Notes: a model not told the origin generated them from the letters alone. Shown: positions 51,974-61,313, counted from the first letter of the stretch. The stretch is DNA of 64,000 nucleotides from Collinsella aerofaciens (GCF_028209395.1 NZ_JAQLDQ010000006.1:39840-103839), one strand, 5' to 3'. Made by a program: numbers and translations.

Positions 51974-52127
51974 CAAAACTATGCCGGTTTACGGGGCTGA
52001 ATCGCGAACCCCCAACCATACGCAATTCCGAGATAATAAAACCGCAGGTGAACGGCTTACTCTATTTCGAAAAAAGCCGGCATGGTCTGCCTGCGCCAAT
52101 CTAGCCCCGTAAACCGGCATAGTTTTG
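51974..52127. repeat. Hairpin element E (154 bp)
   Basis: Terminal inverted repeats 51974-51998 and 52103-52127 match perfectly over 25 bases (CAAAACTATGCCGGTTTACG...). The centre retains ACCGCAGGTGAACGG. With D and the spacers it fills the gap 51640-52173 between convergent genes. Confidence 0.9.
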
Positions 52128-52173
52128 AAATGACACTTCGGCAGTATTGATTCCCGCCCCGACGCAACCAGCC

Positions 52174-52872
52174 CTACAGCCTGTATTTCACGACGACACG
52201 GTTAATGCGACGGCACCAAGGCTTGTACAAGGCGGCCAAAAACACGCAGGTCGCAAGGCCGTGCGTAATATCGAACGGCACTGCCGTGGCAAGACGCGCC
52301 ACGGCACCCGCCCAAGTAAGCGGCTGTACAAAACCAATGATGTCATATGCGTTGATCACGACGCCATAGAGCAGGCCCGACGCAAAGCCGTACGCCAGCA
52401 GTACTGGCATGCGCACGGTGCCGTCGACGCGGTCGAACGCACCCGCATACGCTAGCGCGCCGCCAACATAGCCAACCAGCCCCCAGGCATACATCTGCCA
52501 CGGCGTCCACATGCCTTGTCCAAAAAAGAAATTGCTGGTCAGCGCCGCCAGCGCGCCAACCATAAAACCATTGCGGCGACCAAGCGTCGCCCCCGCGATA
52601 ATGGCGATGGCACTCACCGGTTTAAAGTCGGGAATGGGACCGAACAAGATGCGCCCCGCCGCGGCCAACGCCGCCAACACCAGCGTGGGCATAATCTGGC
52701 GCAGGCCCGGGCGCGAAGCCTCGTAACCCGCAAAGAACAGCGCAAGCACCAGCGCCACCACAACCAGCATGGCCAACGCTGCCTGCTCAACGCCCGCCAG
52801 CAACGCCGCAGCCATCACCGCAGGAACCGCCAGCAGCAGCGGGATTTCCATATGTTGCAAGACGCGTGACAA
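52174..52872 (-). CDS. ECF transporter S component, substrate unknown
   Basis: 232 residues and about six to seven membrane helices. IPDFKPVSAIAIIAGATLGR followed by NGFMVGALAALTSNFFFGQG and WTPWQMYAWGLVGYVGGAL is a strong match to ECF S components predicted to bind vitamins. It would capture a micronutrient and use a shared energising module, which is encoded at 58584-61114. The first codon appears to be TTG after GGGGGC; an ATG at 52851 is the alternative. The last residues are basic and cytoplasmic. The vitamin cannot be named from sequence alone. Confidence 0.82.
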   Translation of the reverse strand: MSRVLQHMEIPLLLAVPAVMAAALLAGVEQAALAMLVVVALVLALFFAGYEASRPGLRQIMPTLVLAALAAAGRILFGPIPDFKPVSAIAIIAGATLGRRNGFMVGALAALTSNFFFGQGMWTPWQMYAWGLVGYVGGALAYAGAFDRVDGTVRMPVLLAYGFASGLLYGVVINAYDIIGFVQPLTWAGAVARLATAVPFDITHGLATCVFLAALYKPWCRRINRVVVKYRL

Positions 52873-52993
52873 CGGCAGCCCCCATCAAACGAATGTCCGT
52901 TTATGGTAGCACGGGCAAAATGAGGCCGACCAATCCCCCGGCCGACCTTGGCTGCCAGTCGATCAGGCTTTCGCCACGCGACCGGTCTTGGCG

Positions 52994-53455
52994 CTATTCG
53001 CCCGTAACTTTAGCGGCAATGGCCGCGACAAAAGGATCAAACAGCAAGCCGCCCACAACGACAAAGGCCCATCCGCCCACCACGAGGCGAACCCAGCGCG
53101 AGAAAAACGGCACACCGTCGATAACGCCAACGCCTGACTGAAACGCGACTTCAAATAGCCCGATAATGCAGAAGAGCAGAGTAGCGCCCACAACGGTTCC
53201 GCAAATCCGTGCGCCCGGAGTGTTCCGATCAAAACCAAAAAACTCAACGCACGTCTCAATTGCTTTGCCAAAGAGCGGCAAAAAACCCACGAACTGTGCA
53301 ATACCGATGGCCAGAATAAGCTGCCCCCAGAAACCAGTAAGTCCCTGAAAATCTAAGCCAGGCTTTCCCTCAACAATCGGCAGAAATGAACACATGAATA
53401 GAGGATTAACGATGCCGTTGAGAATGGTCACAGCGGTACTCTTTTTTAGTGTCAA
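52994..53455 (-). CDS. Small membrane protein of the amidohydrolase cluster
   Basis: 153 residues with about four hydrophobic segments (GFWGQLILAIGIAQFVGFLP, GTVVGATLLFCIIGLFEVAF, LVVGGWAFVVVGGLLFDPFV). I do not recognise the family. It is the last gene of the minus-strand cluster after two MFS carriers and an amidohydrolase, separated from the MFS gene by about 55 bases. The start is probably TTG at 53455, nine bases after AGGAG. It may be an accessory subunit, but nothing in the sequence shows this. Confidence 0.55.
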   Translation of the reverse strand: MTLKKSTAVTILNGIVNPLFMCSFLPIVEGKPGLDFQGLTGFWGQLILAIGIAQFVGFLPLFGKAIETCVEFFGFDRNTPGARICGTVVGATLLFCIIGLFEVAFQSGVGVIDGVPFFSRWVRLVVGGWAFVVVGGLLFDPFVAAIAAKVTGE

Positions 53456-53509
53456 GTAGACCAACTCCTTTTGCCCTTGTCGGCCAGGCCCAAAGGGCGG
53501 AAGCGAATA

Positions 53510-54706
53510 TTACATAAGTGAATCGGGAGACGGCAGGAATGGCGACACCAGCGCCGTCGCGCCAAACAGAACAGCGCACCCAAAAAGCAGCGTTTCGTAG
53601 CTCTCGCCAATGCAGAAGGAGAGGGCCACGGGAATCAAAAACGTAAGTCCCAGTGAAACGGTGCTCACCACGCCGCCGGCGCTTCCCGCAAGTCCCTCGC
53701 GCACCTCGGGCAGCATGTAGGGCAGCGACTGAACGACCGGACCAGCGACGGAGCTCGAAACGCCGATCGCAAACATCAGCCCCACAGAAGGATGGGAGAC
53801 AAAAGCCTCTCCTGCCCACATAAGGGCACTTCCCGCCATTGCGGAGATGGCCATAAACACGCGATAATCGCCAAATTGCGCCCGCACATAGGGTCCAGCC
53901 ACGCTGCCGACAATCGATCCAAGCGTCACGAAAGAGGCGAGAAGTCCAGCAGCCTTGGGTTCAGTTGAAGCCTCAAGCGCTGAAACAAGATAACCCGAGT
54001 ACGCCGTAGCCGATGCAAGGGCAACTCCAAGCAGTATCGCCACGAGCCAAACTATCGGCATCTTGATTACCGCCGCAAACGCACTTGCCGACGATGCAGC
54101 AGGCTCCGCGCCCTGAACGCCAAAGCCATCTGCAGCCTGCAGAACATCTGCCGACGGCGCAACCAGCAGCCACAGCAATCCAAACACGGCAAACAAAACC
54201 GCGGCAAGGGCATATGCTCGTCCGGGCGTTGCAAAGAGAGGAGAGGTTGCAAGCGAGCAGGCGATTCCGCCCGACCCCGCAGCGTAGAACCATCCCATGG
54301 CCCTATCGGTTTCTCCGCCAAAAGCGGAACCAAGCACTTTTAGAACGATGGCATTCACGACGCATGGTGCCGCACCCAGAAGCATGGTCGCCGTGAACAG
54401 CGTCGCAAACGATGCGCACTCCGCGCGAGCAGCCGCTGCAATTGCAGAAATCGCCGACGCGATGAATACGAGCGCCTTCACGCCATATCGATCGGCGCAA
54501 ACGCCGACAGGCATGCCGAATACAACGGCAGGAACAAACGGGGCAAACAGGACGGCTGAAAACTCGGCCGAGGTCAGATGCAGGTCCGACACAACCAGAT
54601 GTGTCAATCCCGACACCTGATACTGCGCGTAGTTCGCAGCAAACACGATGCCGCACACCACAAACAGCAGGGCATATTTTTCGACCGTCCCTTTGCTCAC
54701 GTTCAT
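53510..54706 (-). CDS. MFS transporter (first of two related carriers)
   Basis: 398 residues, twelve membrane helices. The MFS signature appears as GMPVGVCADRYGVKALVF between helices 2 and 3. Several stretches match the other MFS protein of this cluster: ANYAQYQVSGL vs ANYMQYQVSAL, ATAYSGYLVSAL vs TTAYAGFLPQAL and GSAGGVVSTVSLG vs GSAGGIVGTISLL. The two are therefore paralogues, probably from a tandem duplication around the amidohydrolase gene. It starts 8 bases after the amidohydrolase stop. It likely imports the amidohydrolase substrate or exports its product. Confidence 0.85.
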   Translation of the reverse strand: MNVSKGTVEKYALLFVVCGIVFAANYAQYQVSGLTHLVVSDLHLTSAEFSAVLFAPFVPAVVFGMPVGVCADRYGVKALVFIASAISAIAAAARAECASFATLFTATMLLGAAPCVVNAIVLKVLGSAFGGETDRAMGWFYAAGSGGIACSLATSPLFATPGRAYALAAVLFAVFGLLWLLVAPSADVLQAADGFGVQGAEPAASSASAFAAVIKMPIVWLVAILLGVALASATAYSGYLVSALEASTEPKAAGLLASFVTLGSIVGSVAGPYVRAQFGDYRVFMAISAMAGSALMWAGEAFVSHPSVGLMFAIGVSSSVAGPVVQSLPYMLPEVREGLAGSAGGVVSTVSLGLTFLIPVALSFCIGESYETLLFGCAVLFGATALVSPFLPSPDSLM

Positions 54707-54714
54707 CACCCTAT

Positions 54715-56361
54715 CTATGCTTCATCCTTGCGATAGACGACGCGTCCGTTAAAGATCGTCGTCTCGACTTCGAGATCGCGAAGCGCCATCGGGTTCATTT
54801 CAAACGGATTGCCCGACAGGATGACGATATCGGCAAGCTTGCCGGCGGCAAGGCTGCCCAAACGGCGCTCAAAGCCCTCGACATATGCTGAGCCGAGCGT
54901 GTGCGCTTGCAGCGTCTCGCCGAGCGTCAGGGCATTCTCGCGGAAGTATCCCTCCGCCGGGTGCCCGTCAAACTCGCTACGCGTCACCGCAGCATACACG
55001 GTATCGATAGGATCGATTGACATCACCGCAGGCCAGTCAGTACCAAGCCCTAAGTGGATTCCGCCATCGGCCTCTTCCCTATAGCGCCACATGTGGCTCA
55101 TGCGCTCTTCGCCAAGAGACTCCTCGTACACGCCCTGCCCAAGGCCTCCGATGGGATGCTGCGGCTGGACCGCAGCATTAATGCCCAGGCGCTTCATGCG
55201 AGCAATATCCTCGAGCTTCAGGTTATCTGTATGCTCGATAGCAAAACGCGCCCCCTTGTTGCCGCACACCTCCTCGGCACGCTCGACGGCATCGATAATC
55301 ATCGTGGCCGATGCGTCGCCGATGGCATGAATACGAACATCGAAGCCATTCTTGCTGGCCTCGAGCATCATGCGGTCAAGCGTCTCCTGGTTGCATGCTG
55401 GTTCGCCGCGAAAGTCCTTCCCCGTAGGAGCGTTAAGATACGGCTCATGCATGTAGGCCGTGTACGCCTCGGGACAGCCGTCCAAAATGTACTTGAGACC
55501 CGCCATTCGGACGCGCTCGCCGTGATGACGCACACGCAGGGCCTGCGACTCTGCCATCGGAGCGTCGAGCGCAGAATAGTAGCTAATACGCAGCGTACTC
55601 AGGTCCTCGCTCGCCAGACGGTCATAGATGTCGTACACGCCGGGCGTGGTCACGCCCAAAGGATACATATCACCGATCGAAGTTATGCCGAGCTTGTTGA
55701 ACTTGCGCATCGACTTGAGCAACGACGCATCAAGGTCCGGTTTGTTGAGCACAACATCGAGCAAGATGTTCGTCGCCTGGGGCTCAGACAGAAAGCCATT
55801 GGGCTCGCCGTTGTCAAAGTGGCGGATAAGGCCACCTTCAGGCGTCGGGGTATTGCGATCAATACCAACCGCCCTAAGCGCGGCGGTATTGCACCACACC
55901 ACGTGCATCGAAAAATCCGAAAGCACGATTGGGCGGTCGATATCGAGCGCATCGAGGCTGCGGCAATCAGGGTCAATCGGGTTTTCCCATGCAGGCGAAT
56001 ACCAACCCTGGCCGTAAATCCACGGATTGTCAGGGTGTTCGGCAGCAAACTTTGCCACAGCATCCACGCAAGCCTGCTCACTCGGCAGGAACATCAGATC
56101 GCAACAGAAGTCTTCATCCTTCTGGATTGAACCAAGCGCAAAATGCATGTGTGAATCGTTGAATCCGGGCATGACCAGTTTGTTGCCGGCGTCAATAACC
56201 TCAGTATCGGGACCGATAAACGGCTGCACCTTGTCGGGAGAGCCCACGGCCACAATCTCGCTGCCGCGAACTGCAACGCACCCAGCGCGAGGCTCAAGTT
56301 CCTCGGCCGTAAACAGCGCCGTCGTCTTAAGGACGATATCGGCGGGAACCACCGATTCCAT
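54715..56361 (-). CDS. YtcJ-like metal-dependent amidohydrolase
   Basis: 548 residues of the amidohydrolase_3 family. HxH in FNDSHMHFALGS, a conserved Lys region GLKYILDGCPEAYTAYM, and the metal histidines in IHAIGDAS and IEHTDN are present, as is the catalytic Asp in LGTDWPAV. The C-terminal strand SLAAGKLADIVILSGNPFE closes the beta-sandwich. Relatives are N-substituted formamide deformylases and other amidases of undefined specificity. It sits between two related MFS carrier genes (2- and 8-base gaps) with a LuxR regulator upstream, suggesting a substrate-specific uptake and hydrolysis operon. Confidence 0.9.
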   Translation of the reverse strand: MESVVPADIVLKTTALFTAEELEPRAGCVAVRGSEIVAVGSPDKVQPFIGPDTEVIDAGNKLVMPGFNDSHMHFALGSIQKDEDFCCDLMFLPSEQACVDAVAKFAAEHPDNPWIYGQGWYSPAWENPIDPDCRSLDALDIDRPIVLSDFSMHVVWCNTAALRAVGIDRNTPTPEGGLIRHFDNGEPNGFLSEPQATNILLDVVLNKPDLDASLLKSMRKFNKLGITSIGDMYPLGVTTPGVYDIYDRLASEDLSTLRISYYSALDAPMAESQALRVRHHGERVRMAGLKYILDGCPEAYTAYMHEPYLNAPTGKDFRGEPACNQETLDRMMLEASKNGFDVRIHAIGDASATMIIDAVERAEEVCGNKGARFAIEHTDNLKLEDIARMKRLGINAAVQPQHPIGGLGQGVYEESLGEERMSHMWRYREEADGGIHLGLGTDWPAVMSIDPIDTVYAAVTRSEFDGHPAEGYFRENALTLGETLQAHTLGSAYVEGFERRLGSLAAGKLADIVILSGNPFEMNPMALRDLEVETTIFNGRVVYRKDEA

Positions 56362-56363
56362 GG

Positions 56364-57575
56364 CTACTCACCGTCCTTGGCGGCGGCAGCCTGCATGGCC
56401 TTGCGGCCGAGCTCGGGCAGGAAGAAAACCGGAACCACGGAAAGCAGGAAGCAGAGGCTCTCGAGACCCATGTTCATAGTGTAATCGGCACCGGCAATGG
56501 CGGAGATACCGATAGGCAGGAAATAGCTCATGAGCAGGGAAATGGTGCCTACGATACCGCCAGCGGAGCCAGCATACTTATCACCAATCTCGGGAAGGAG
56601 GACAGGCATGGACTGCATGATCGGGCCGTTGATGGCGGTAAAGAAGCCATTGATGACCAAAATCGTCCACAGAAGGAAACCAACCGGGGTGTACCACGTC
56701 ACGAACATCGATATGGCACCGATGAGAGTAGTGACGATGAGAAAACCCTTGAACTTTCCAAGCTTATCGCAGAACGCAGGCCCAACGATGCAGCCGAAAA
56801 AGCTGCCAACGGTAACAATTGCGGCCATGAAACCAGCAGTGGCGACGTCTATGCCCTTGCCAAGCTGAAGCGCCTGAGGCAGGAAACCGGCATAGGCAGT
56901 GGTAGAGGCAAGTCCAAAACCGACGCCGATGGAGATTAGCCACACGCCAGGACTCTTGATAGCAACCTTGATGTAGTCGAGCACGGGCTCGGGCTCGGGG
57001 AGCGATTGCCCCTCGGGCACATCTCGGTCAAGCACAATCCAAAGAACCCAGGAAATGGTCATGACGACAGCAGCGACCATATAAGAGTTAAAGACGCTGC
57101 CGAACAAGCCAGCGCAGATCTGAGCGACAACGATGGCAACGCACGAAGCCGCGTAGAACAAGCCCATGGCGAAACCAGTCTGTTCACGGAACCAGGTGCC
57201 GAGCACCTTGATGAGGTTGGCGTTGAGTGCCGAGATTCCCATGCCAATCAGGAACATCGATGTCATCTGCATCGTGAACGAATCGAGCGTAAAGCAACGG
57301 AGAAAACCGCCGGCAACCGAAATTGCGGTGCAAACCGTGACAACTTTCTTAGAACCGATACGGTCACCAAGGGCACCCAGCGGAATTGAGAAGAAAACGG
57401 CGGTAAGCATAGGAACGAGGAACAGCATCGAAAAGCCGACGGTATCGATATTGAGCATAGGCATGACCTCGACGGCGAGTGCTGAGACCTGGTACTGCAT
57501 GTAGTTAGCCATAAAGCACAGCAAGCAAACGACTGAAACAATCGCCCAACGCCATGAAGGAAGCTTCTCTTCCAT
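56364..57575 (-). CDS. MFS transporter (second of two related carriers)
   Basis: 403 residues, twelve membrane helices, signature IPLGALGDRIGSKKVVTV. It is the first gene of the minus-strand operon; AAAGGAG precedes the ATG. It is paralogous to the carrier three genes on. The basic/acidic pattern is that of OFA/NimT-like anion or drug carriers, but no substrate can be assigned. The amidohydrolase gene begins 2 bases after its stop, supporting a joint role. Confidence 0.88.
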   Translation of the reverse strand: MEEKLPSWRWAIVSVVCLLCFMANYMQYQVSALAVEVMPMLNIDTVGFSMLFLVPMLTAVFFSIPLGALGDRIGSKKVVTVCTAISVAGGFLRCFTLDSFTMQMTSMFLIGMGISALNANLIKVLGTWFREQTGFAMGLFYAASCVAIVVAQICAGLFGSVFNSYMVAAVVMTISWVLWIVLDRDVPEGQSLPEPEPVLDYIKVAIKSPGVWLISIGVGFGLASTTAYAGFLPQALQLGKGIDVATAGFMAAIVTVGSFFGCIVGPAFCDKLGKFKGFLIVTTLIGAISMFVTWYTPVGFLLWTILVINGFFTAINGPIMQSMPVLLPEIGDKYAGSAGGIVGTISLLMSYFLPIGISAIAGADYTMNMGLESLCFLLSVVPVFFLPELGRKAMQAAAAKDGE

Positions 57576-57776
57576 GATGACTCCTTTAATAAGTCGGAAT
57601 AATCAAACAGCTTGGAGAACCGGGCCCTGGCTCTTAGGTATTCATATTTTGCGATTGGCCCCTCACCGAAACCATTCGGCTAACGGCTTATCATCATTCG
57701 AAAAAAGGAGTAGTATCTCTACGCAAATTAACTAAAATGCCAGCTAAACCACTACGCAATCTCATCGGAGGTCATC
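57576..57776. promoter_or_regulatory. Divergent promoter region of the MFS operon and the LuxR gene
   Basis: 201 bases, AT-richer than its neighbours. It contains the partly palindromic ACCGGGCCCTGG (about 57619-57630) and two TTCGG-type words near 57675. It is a likely binding site for the LuxR-type regulator; exact boxes were not identified. Confidence 0.4.
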
Positions 57777-58559
57777 TTGAGCTTTTTGTCCGATTCTGAA
57801 TGGCTCTGCTTAAACGATCTCGTGCTTTCGATTAATTCCATCGACAGCGACCGCGAGTTTCGCTCGACCGTCCTCAAAAAGCTGCGTTTTCTCATCCCCT
57901 ACGAGTCGGCTGCATTTTTCCTGAGCGACCTTTCCAGGGATCTCGTATCCACCCCGCAAGAATGGAAAACGCGCGTCTTTCTTGACCCTCTTGGCATCGA
58001 TGTCCCCGCTGGGATGCTCGAGCTCTACACCGAAAAGTACTGGCAGCAGGACATGATCGTCGCCCACCGCAATCTTACGCGCTCGACGGTGCTGCGCGAG
58101 TCCGATCAGCTCAGCCCTGGCGATATCGACAGCAGTTATATGAAGGATTATCTTGGCGGCCGCCACGTCGTCAACGTCAGTTTCTTTAATGACGAGGGCT
58201 TTTTGGGATCGCTCAATCTTAATCGCAAGAAAGAAGAGGGCGACTTTAGCGATCGCGAAGTTCAAATCCTTGAGCTCATCGAACCACACCTCACGAACCG
58301 ACTATCAAAATGGCGTGTGCGCGCCGACCGCAGCTCGTCTGAAATCGTATTTGCTCACGACTACGACGTCTCAGCGCGCGAAATCGATGTGTGTCGTTGC
58401 GTGTTATCGGGCATGGACAACGCGGCCATCGCCGAAGAGCTCTCCATCAGCACTGGCACCGTTAAAAAGCATCTGGAGAACATCTTTCGAAAAACACAGG
58501 TCAACAGCCGCGTTGGGCTCATGGCGCTCCTTCAGCAGTACACGGCGCTCAAGCAGTAA
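57777..58559 (+). CDS. LuxR-type transcriptional regulator with N-terminal GAF-like sensor
   Basis: 260 residues. The first 190 residues form a GAF-like domain (FLIPYESAAFFLSDL ... FLGSLNLNRKKEEGDFSDRE). Residues about 195-255 are the LuxR helix-turn-helix: VSAREIDVCRCVLSGMDNAA, IAEELSISTGTVKKHLENIF and RKTQVNSR. There is no receiver domain. The start codon is TTG, six bases after GGAGG. It is divergent from the MFS-amidohydrolase operon and probably activates it in response to a ligand. Confidence 0.85.
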   Translation: MSFLSDSEWLCLNDLVLSINSIDSDREFRSTVLKKLRFLIPYESAAFFLSDLSRDLVSTPQEWKTRVFLDPLGIDVPAGMLELYTEKYWQQDMIVAHRNLTRSTVLRESDQLSPGDIDSSYMKDYLGGRHVVNVSFFNDEGFLGSLNLNRKKEEGDFSDREVQILELIEPHLTNRLSKWRVRADRSSSEIVFAHDYDVSAREIDVCRCVLSGMDNAAIAEELSISTGTVKKHLENIFRKTQVNSRVGLMALLQQYTALKQ

Positions 58560-58583
58560 GACCGTTCTCGCCCGCGAACCCGC

Positions 58584-60227
58584 TCACGCCCTATAAAACA
58601 CGTTGTCGGCAAAGAAGTCGGTCGGCGGCTCCATGCAGGCGATCTCGCCATCAAACATCATGGCGATGTCGTCGGCTACCTGCTCGGCAAAATCCAGGTC
58701 GTGCGTTGCCATGATGACGGTGCCGCCAGCCTTCGCATGGTCACGCAGGGCGCGAGCGATGATGCGGCGGCTCTCCAGGTCCAAGCCCTTCGTGGGCTCG
58801 TCAAGCAGCAGCAGCTCGGGGCCAATCAGCAGCAGCTTTGCCAGCGCGAGCAGCTGGCGCTGTCCGCCCGAGAGGTCGTAGGGGTGACGCGTCTCCAGGC
58901 CGTCCAATCCCAGTTGCGCCGCACGCTCCCGCGCCAAGTTCTCGTCATATCCGCAGGTCGAGGCCCATTCCATCAGCTCATCGTGAACCGTCTCGGCAAC
59001 CAGCAATGCTTTGGGGTTCTGAGGCAGCAGCGCCGCCGAGGCCGCTCCGCGCACCATGCGGCCGCGCTGCAGCTTGGCGGTCTTCGCCAGCACCGAGAGC
59101 ATCGTCGACTTACCGCATCCGTTGCCGCCCACGACCGCATGCACCGCACCGGCCGAAAACGCCACGTCGAGCCCGCGCAGCACCCAACCGCCCGCGCGAT
59201 CGTAGCGAAACCAGCTCCCTGCCAGGGTGGTAGCCGACCCGCCGTGCATTTTTTGGAGTATTCTGCTCCCATCCGTGCGCGGGAAGGCTTCCGAGCCGTT
59301 CTCGAGCGACGTTTGCGCCACAAATTCGGACGATTTGTCCAATTCCGAACTTTTTTTCGCGCTCGATACGTCCCCGGGCGGCTCCAGAGAGCCCAAATTG
59401 TCCTCACGCCTGCTGAATACTCCGTTTTTTGCACATCGGACGGCACCCCACCCCAACATGTCGTCGGAAAACAACGATTCTCGGCGTCCCAAAGAAGCCA
59501 TATCCGCCACCTCGCGCACGCGACCGTCCTCAATCCGGTACGCACACGTCGCATACTCGAGCATTGGACGCGGTTGATGCGTAGCCACAACAACCGTGCA
59601 GCCCAACTCACGGTTCACGCGAAACAGCGCGTGCAGAAAATTCTTCTCGGCAACGGGATCGAGCTGAGACGTGGGCTCGTCGAGTAGCAGCACACGCGGA
59701 CGCAGCGCCAGGACGGCGGCAAGCGACAGCAGCTGCTTGCGGCCGCCCGAAAGCGTATCGGTATCGCGATGAAGCCAGTCCTCCAGACCAAAGAAATAGC
59801 TGGTCTCAGCTACGCGACGGCGCATCTCATCACGTGCTAGCCCCAAGTTTTCCAGGCCAAACGCCATCTCGTGCCACACGGTTTCGCACACGATCTGGTT
59901 CTCGGGATCCTGGAACACATAGCCCACGCGCTCCGCCGATGCCCGCACGTCCATGTCGGCAACGTTCTCGCCCAGCACGCGCGCATCACCAGTGCGCTCG
60001 CCCGCCGGCGCGATCTCGGGCTTGAGCAGCGACAGCAGCGTCGACTTGCCCGAACCGGTACCGCCAACAAGCAGCGCAAATGCACCTTGGGGAACACGCC
60101 AATCAAGCCCCTCGAGCACCGGTGCCTCGGCCCCGGGATAGGCAAAACTAAGGCCCTGCACCTCAATCGCCGGAATATCCGGGCCGCACGCCGCGCCCGA
60201 CACCGGGCCCCTATCCAACCGAGCCAT
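58584..60227 (-). CDS. ECF transporter energising ATPase, two ATPase domains fused
   Basis: 547 residues. Domain 1 has Walker A GGTGSGKST, signature LSGGRKQL, Walker B VLLLDEPTSQLDP. Domain 2 has Walker A GGNGCGKST, signature LSGGQRQL, Walker B LLLLDEPTKGLD. These correspond to EcfA and EcfA' in one chain, hydrolysing ATP for vitamin or metal uptake. The linker (about residues 266-328) is the translated part of a 189-base palindromic element. The ATG overlaps the EcfT stop (TGATG), so both are coupled. The S component is likely the protein encoded at 52174-52872 or elsewhere in the genome. Confidence 0.92.
   Translation of the reverse strand: MARLDRGPVSGAACGPDIPAIEVQGLSFAYPGAEAPVLEGLDWRVPQGAFALLVGGTGSGKSTLLSLLKPEIAPAGERTGDARVLGENVADMDVRASAERVGYVFQDPENQIVCETVWHEMAFGLENLGLARDEMRRRVAETSYFFGLEDWLHRDTDTLSGGRKQLLSLAAVLALRPRVLLLDEPTSQLDPVAEKNFLHALFRVNRELGCTVVVATHQPRPMLEYATCAYRIEDGRVREVADMASLGRRESLFSDDMLGWGAVRCAKNGVFSRREDNLGSLEPPGDVSSAKKSSELDKSSEFVAQTSLENGSEAFPRTDGSRILQKMHGGSATTLAGSWFRYDRAGGWVLRGLDVAFSAGAVHAVVGGNGCGKSTMLSVLAKTAKLQRGRMVRGAASAALLPQNPKALLVAETVHDELMEWASTCGYDENLARERAAQLGLDGLETRHPYDLSGGQRQLLALAKLLLIGPELLLLDEPTKGLDLESRRIIARALRDHAKAGGTVIMATHDLDFAEQVADDIAMMFDGEIACMEPPTDFFADNVFYRA
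59245..59433. repeat. 189-bp palindromic element inside the ECF ATPase coding sequence
   Basis: Ends TGCATTTTTTGGAGTATTC (59245-59263) and GAATACTCCGTTTTTTGCA (59415-59433): TGCA and GGAGTATTC are inverted, with 6 intervening bases not. The centre has TTCGGA...TCCGAA. Length is exactly 63 codons and no stop is created. Base composition is lower in GC than the flanking ATPase domains. Confidence 0.6.
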
Positions 60228-61114
60228 CAGCCAAACCTCTTCTCATCAATCGCGTGCGACGCGCAAGGCAGCATCATCCAGGCAGCGTACACGACATAGC
60301 CCCGCCACGGCGCCGGCACCGAGAGCTGCGGATAAAACGAATACTGCGTTGTCGCGGTCCATGCCACCGCCACCGCGGCGGCACCAAACACCGCAAGCCC
60401 AGCCAGCGCGGCAACGTCGCTGCGCCCCAGTCGATACCGCGCATACGTCGTACGACGCGTCGCGGCACCCCACCCGCGCGAGCGCATCGCGTCCGCGCGC
60501 TCCAGCGAATCTTCCATGCCCCAGCCCATCAACACACTCGATGCCCGCAAACGCGAACGCACGGGGTCGGCCGGCGCGCTGCCCGGCACATCAATCGCAT
60601 CCTGCACCGCCAGCACCGTACGACCGCGGCGCAAAAACTGCGGGATAAGCCTCATGCACATCGAGATCATGAGCGCAATCACCGGCGCGGCATTGCCCAG
60701 CAGCGCGAGTACCTTGTCGTATTCGAGCATCGATGCCGCCGCCTCAAACCACAACACGCTCGCCACAAACAGCCCGCCCATGCACAGGCCGTATACCATG
60801 CTCTCCAGATACACCGCGCGCATGCCAATACGGAACAGCTCCGTCGAACCCGAGGCGCTAAACAGCGGATTGAGCAGCGCGACGATCAAAATCACCGGCA
60901 GCTGCCAGCGGAGCGCGCCCAGCGTGCGGGCAGCCCCACGCGTCGCAAATCCATACGCCAGCCCGCCTGCGAGCGACAGCGCGATCAGTACCGGCTGCAT
61001 CGAGAACATAGTGAGCCCCAGCGTCAGCACTATATAGAGTGCCGGCACAGCCGGATGCGACATCGAGAATGCCGCGACGGGCCCGCCGCCAAACTCCTCT
61101 CGTATGTTATCCAC
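60227..61114 (-). CDS. ECF transporter T component (EcfT)
   Basis: 295 residues. Five or six membrane helices lead to the cytoplasmic coupling region with the EcfT motif ADAMRSRGWG, the AxxxRG-type sequence that contacts the ATPases. It links S components to the fused EcfA ATPase encoded in the next, overlapping gene. Upstream of residue 1 the frame stays open without conserved sequence. I favour the GTG at 61114; another GTG two codons earlier or an ATG at SMSHPAVP is possible. Confidence 0.82.
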   Translation of the reverse strand: MDNIREEFGGGPVAAFSMSHPAVPALYIVLTLGLTMFSMQPVLIALSLAGGLAYGFATRGAARTLGALRWQLPVILIVALLNPLFSASGSTELFRIGMRAVYLESMVYGLCMGGLFVASVLWFEAAASMLEYDKVLALLGNAAPVIALMISMCMRLIPQFLRRGRTVLAVQDAIDVPGSAPADPVRSRLRASSVLMGWGMEDSLERADAMRSRGWGAATRRTTYARYRLGRSDVAALAGLAVFGAAAVAVAWTATTQYSFYPQLSVPAPWRGYVVYAAWMMLPCASHAIDEKRFG

Positions 61115-61313
61115 GGGCACCCCCGTTCCCTCGCTCAAACAACAGCTCCGCAGCACCGCCAACGCCGCACGCACGCAGTGCAAACGCCACGCCGGCGGCG
61201 CAAGCCTCAACCGCCGCAAACCAATCGTTACGCGCTCGTCATATGCCTGCGGTATCATATTGCGCCGTGTATCGTTTCCAAACACACGTCTCTATAACGT
61301 AACAGGAGATCAC

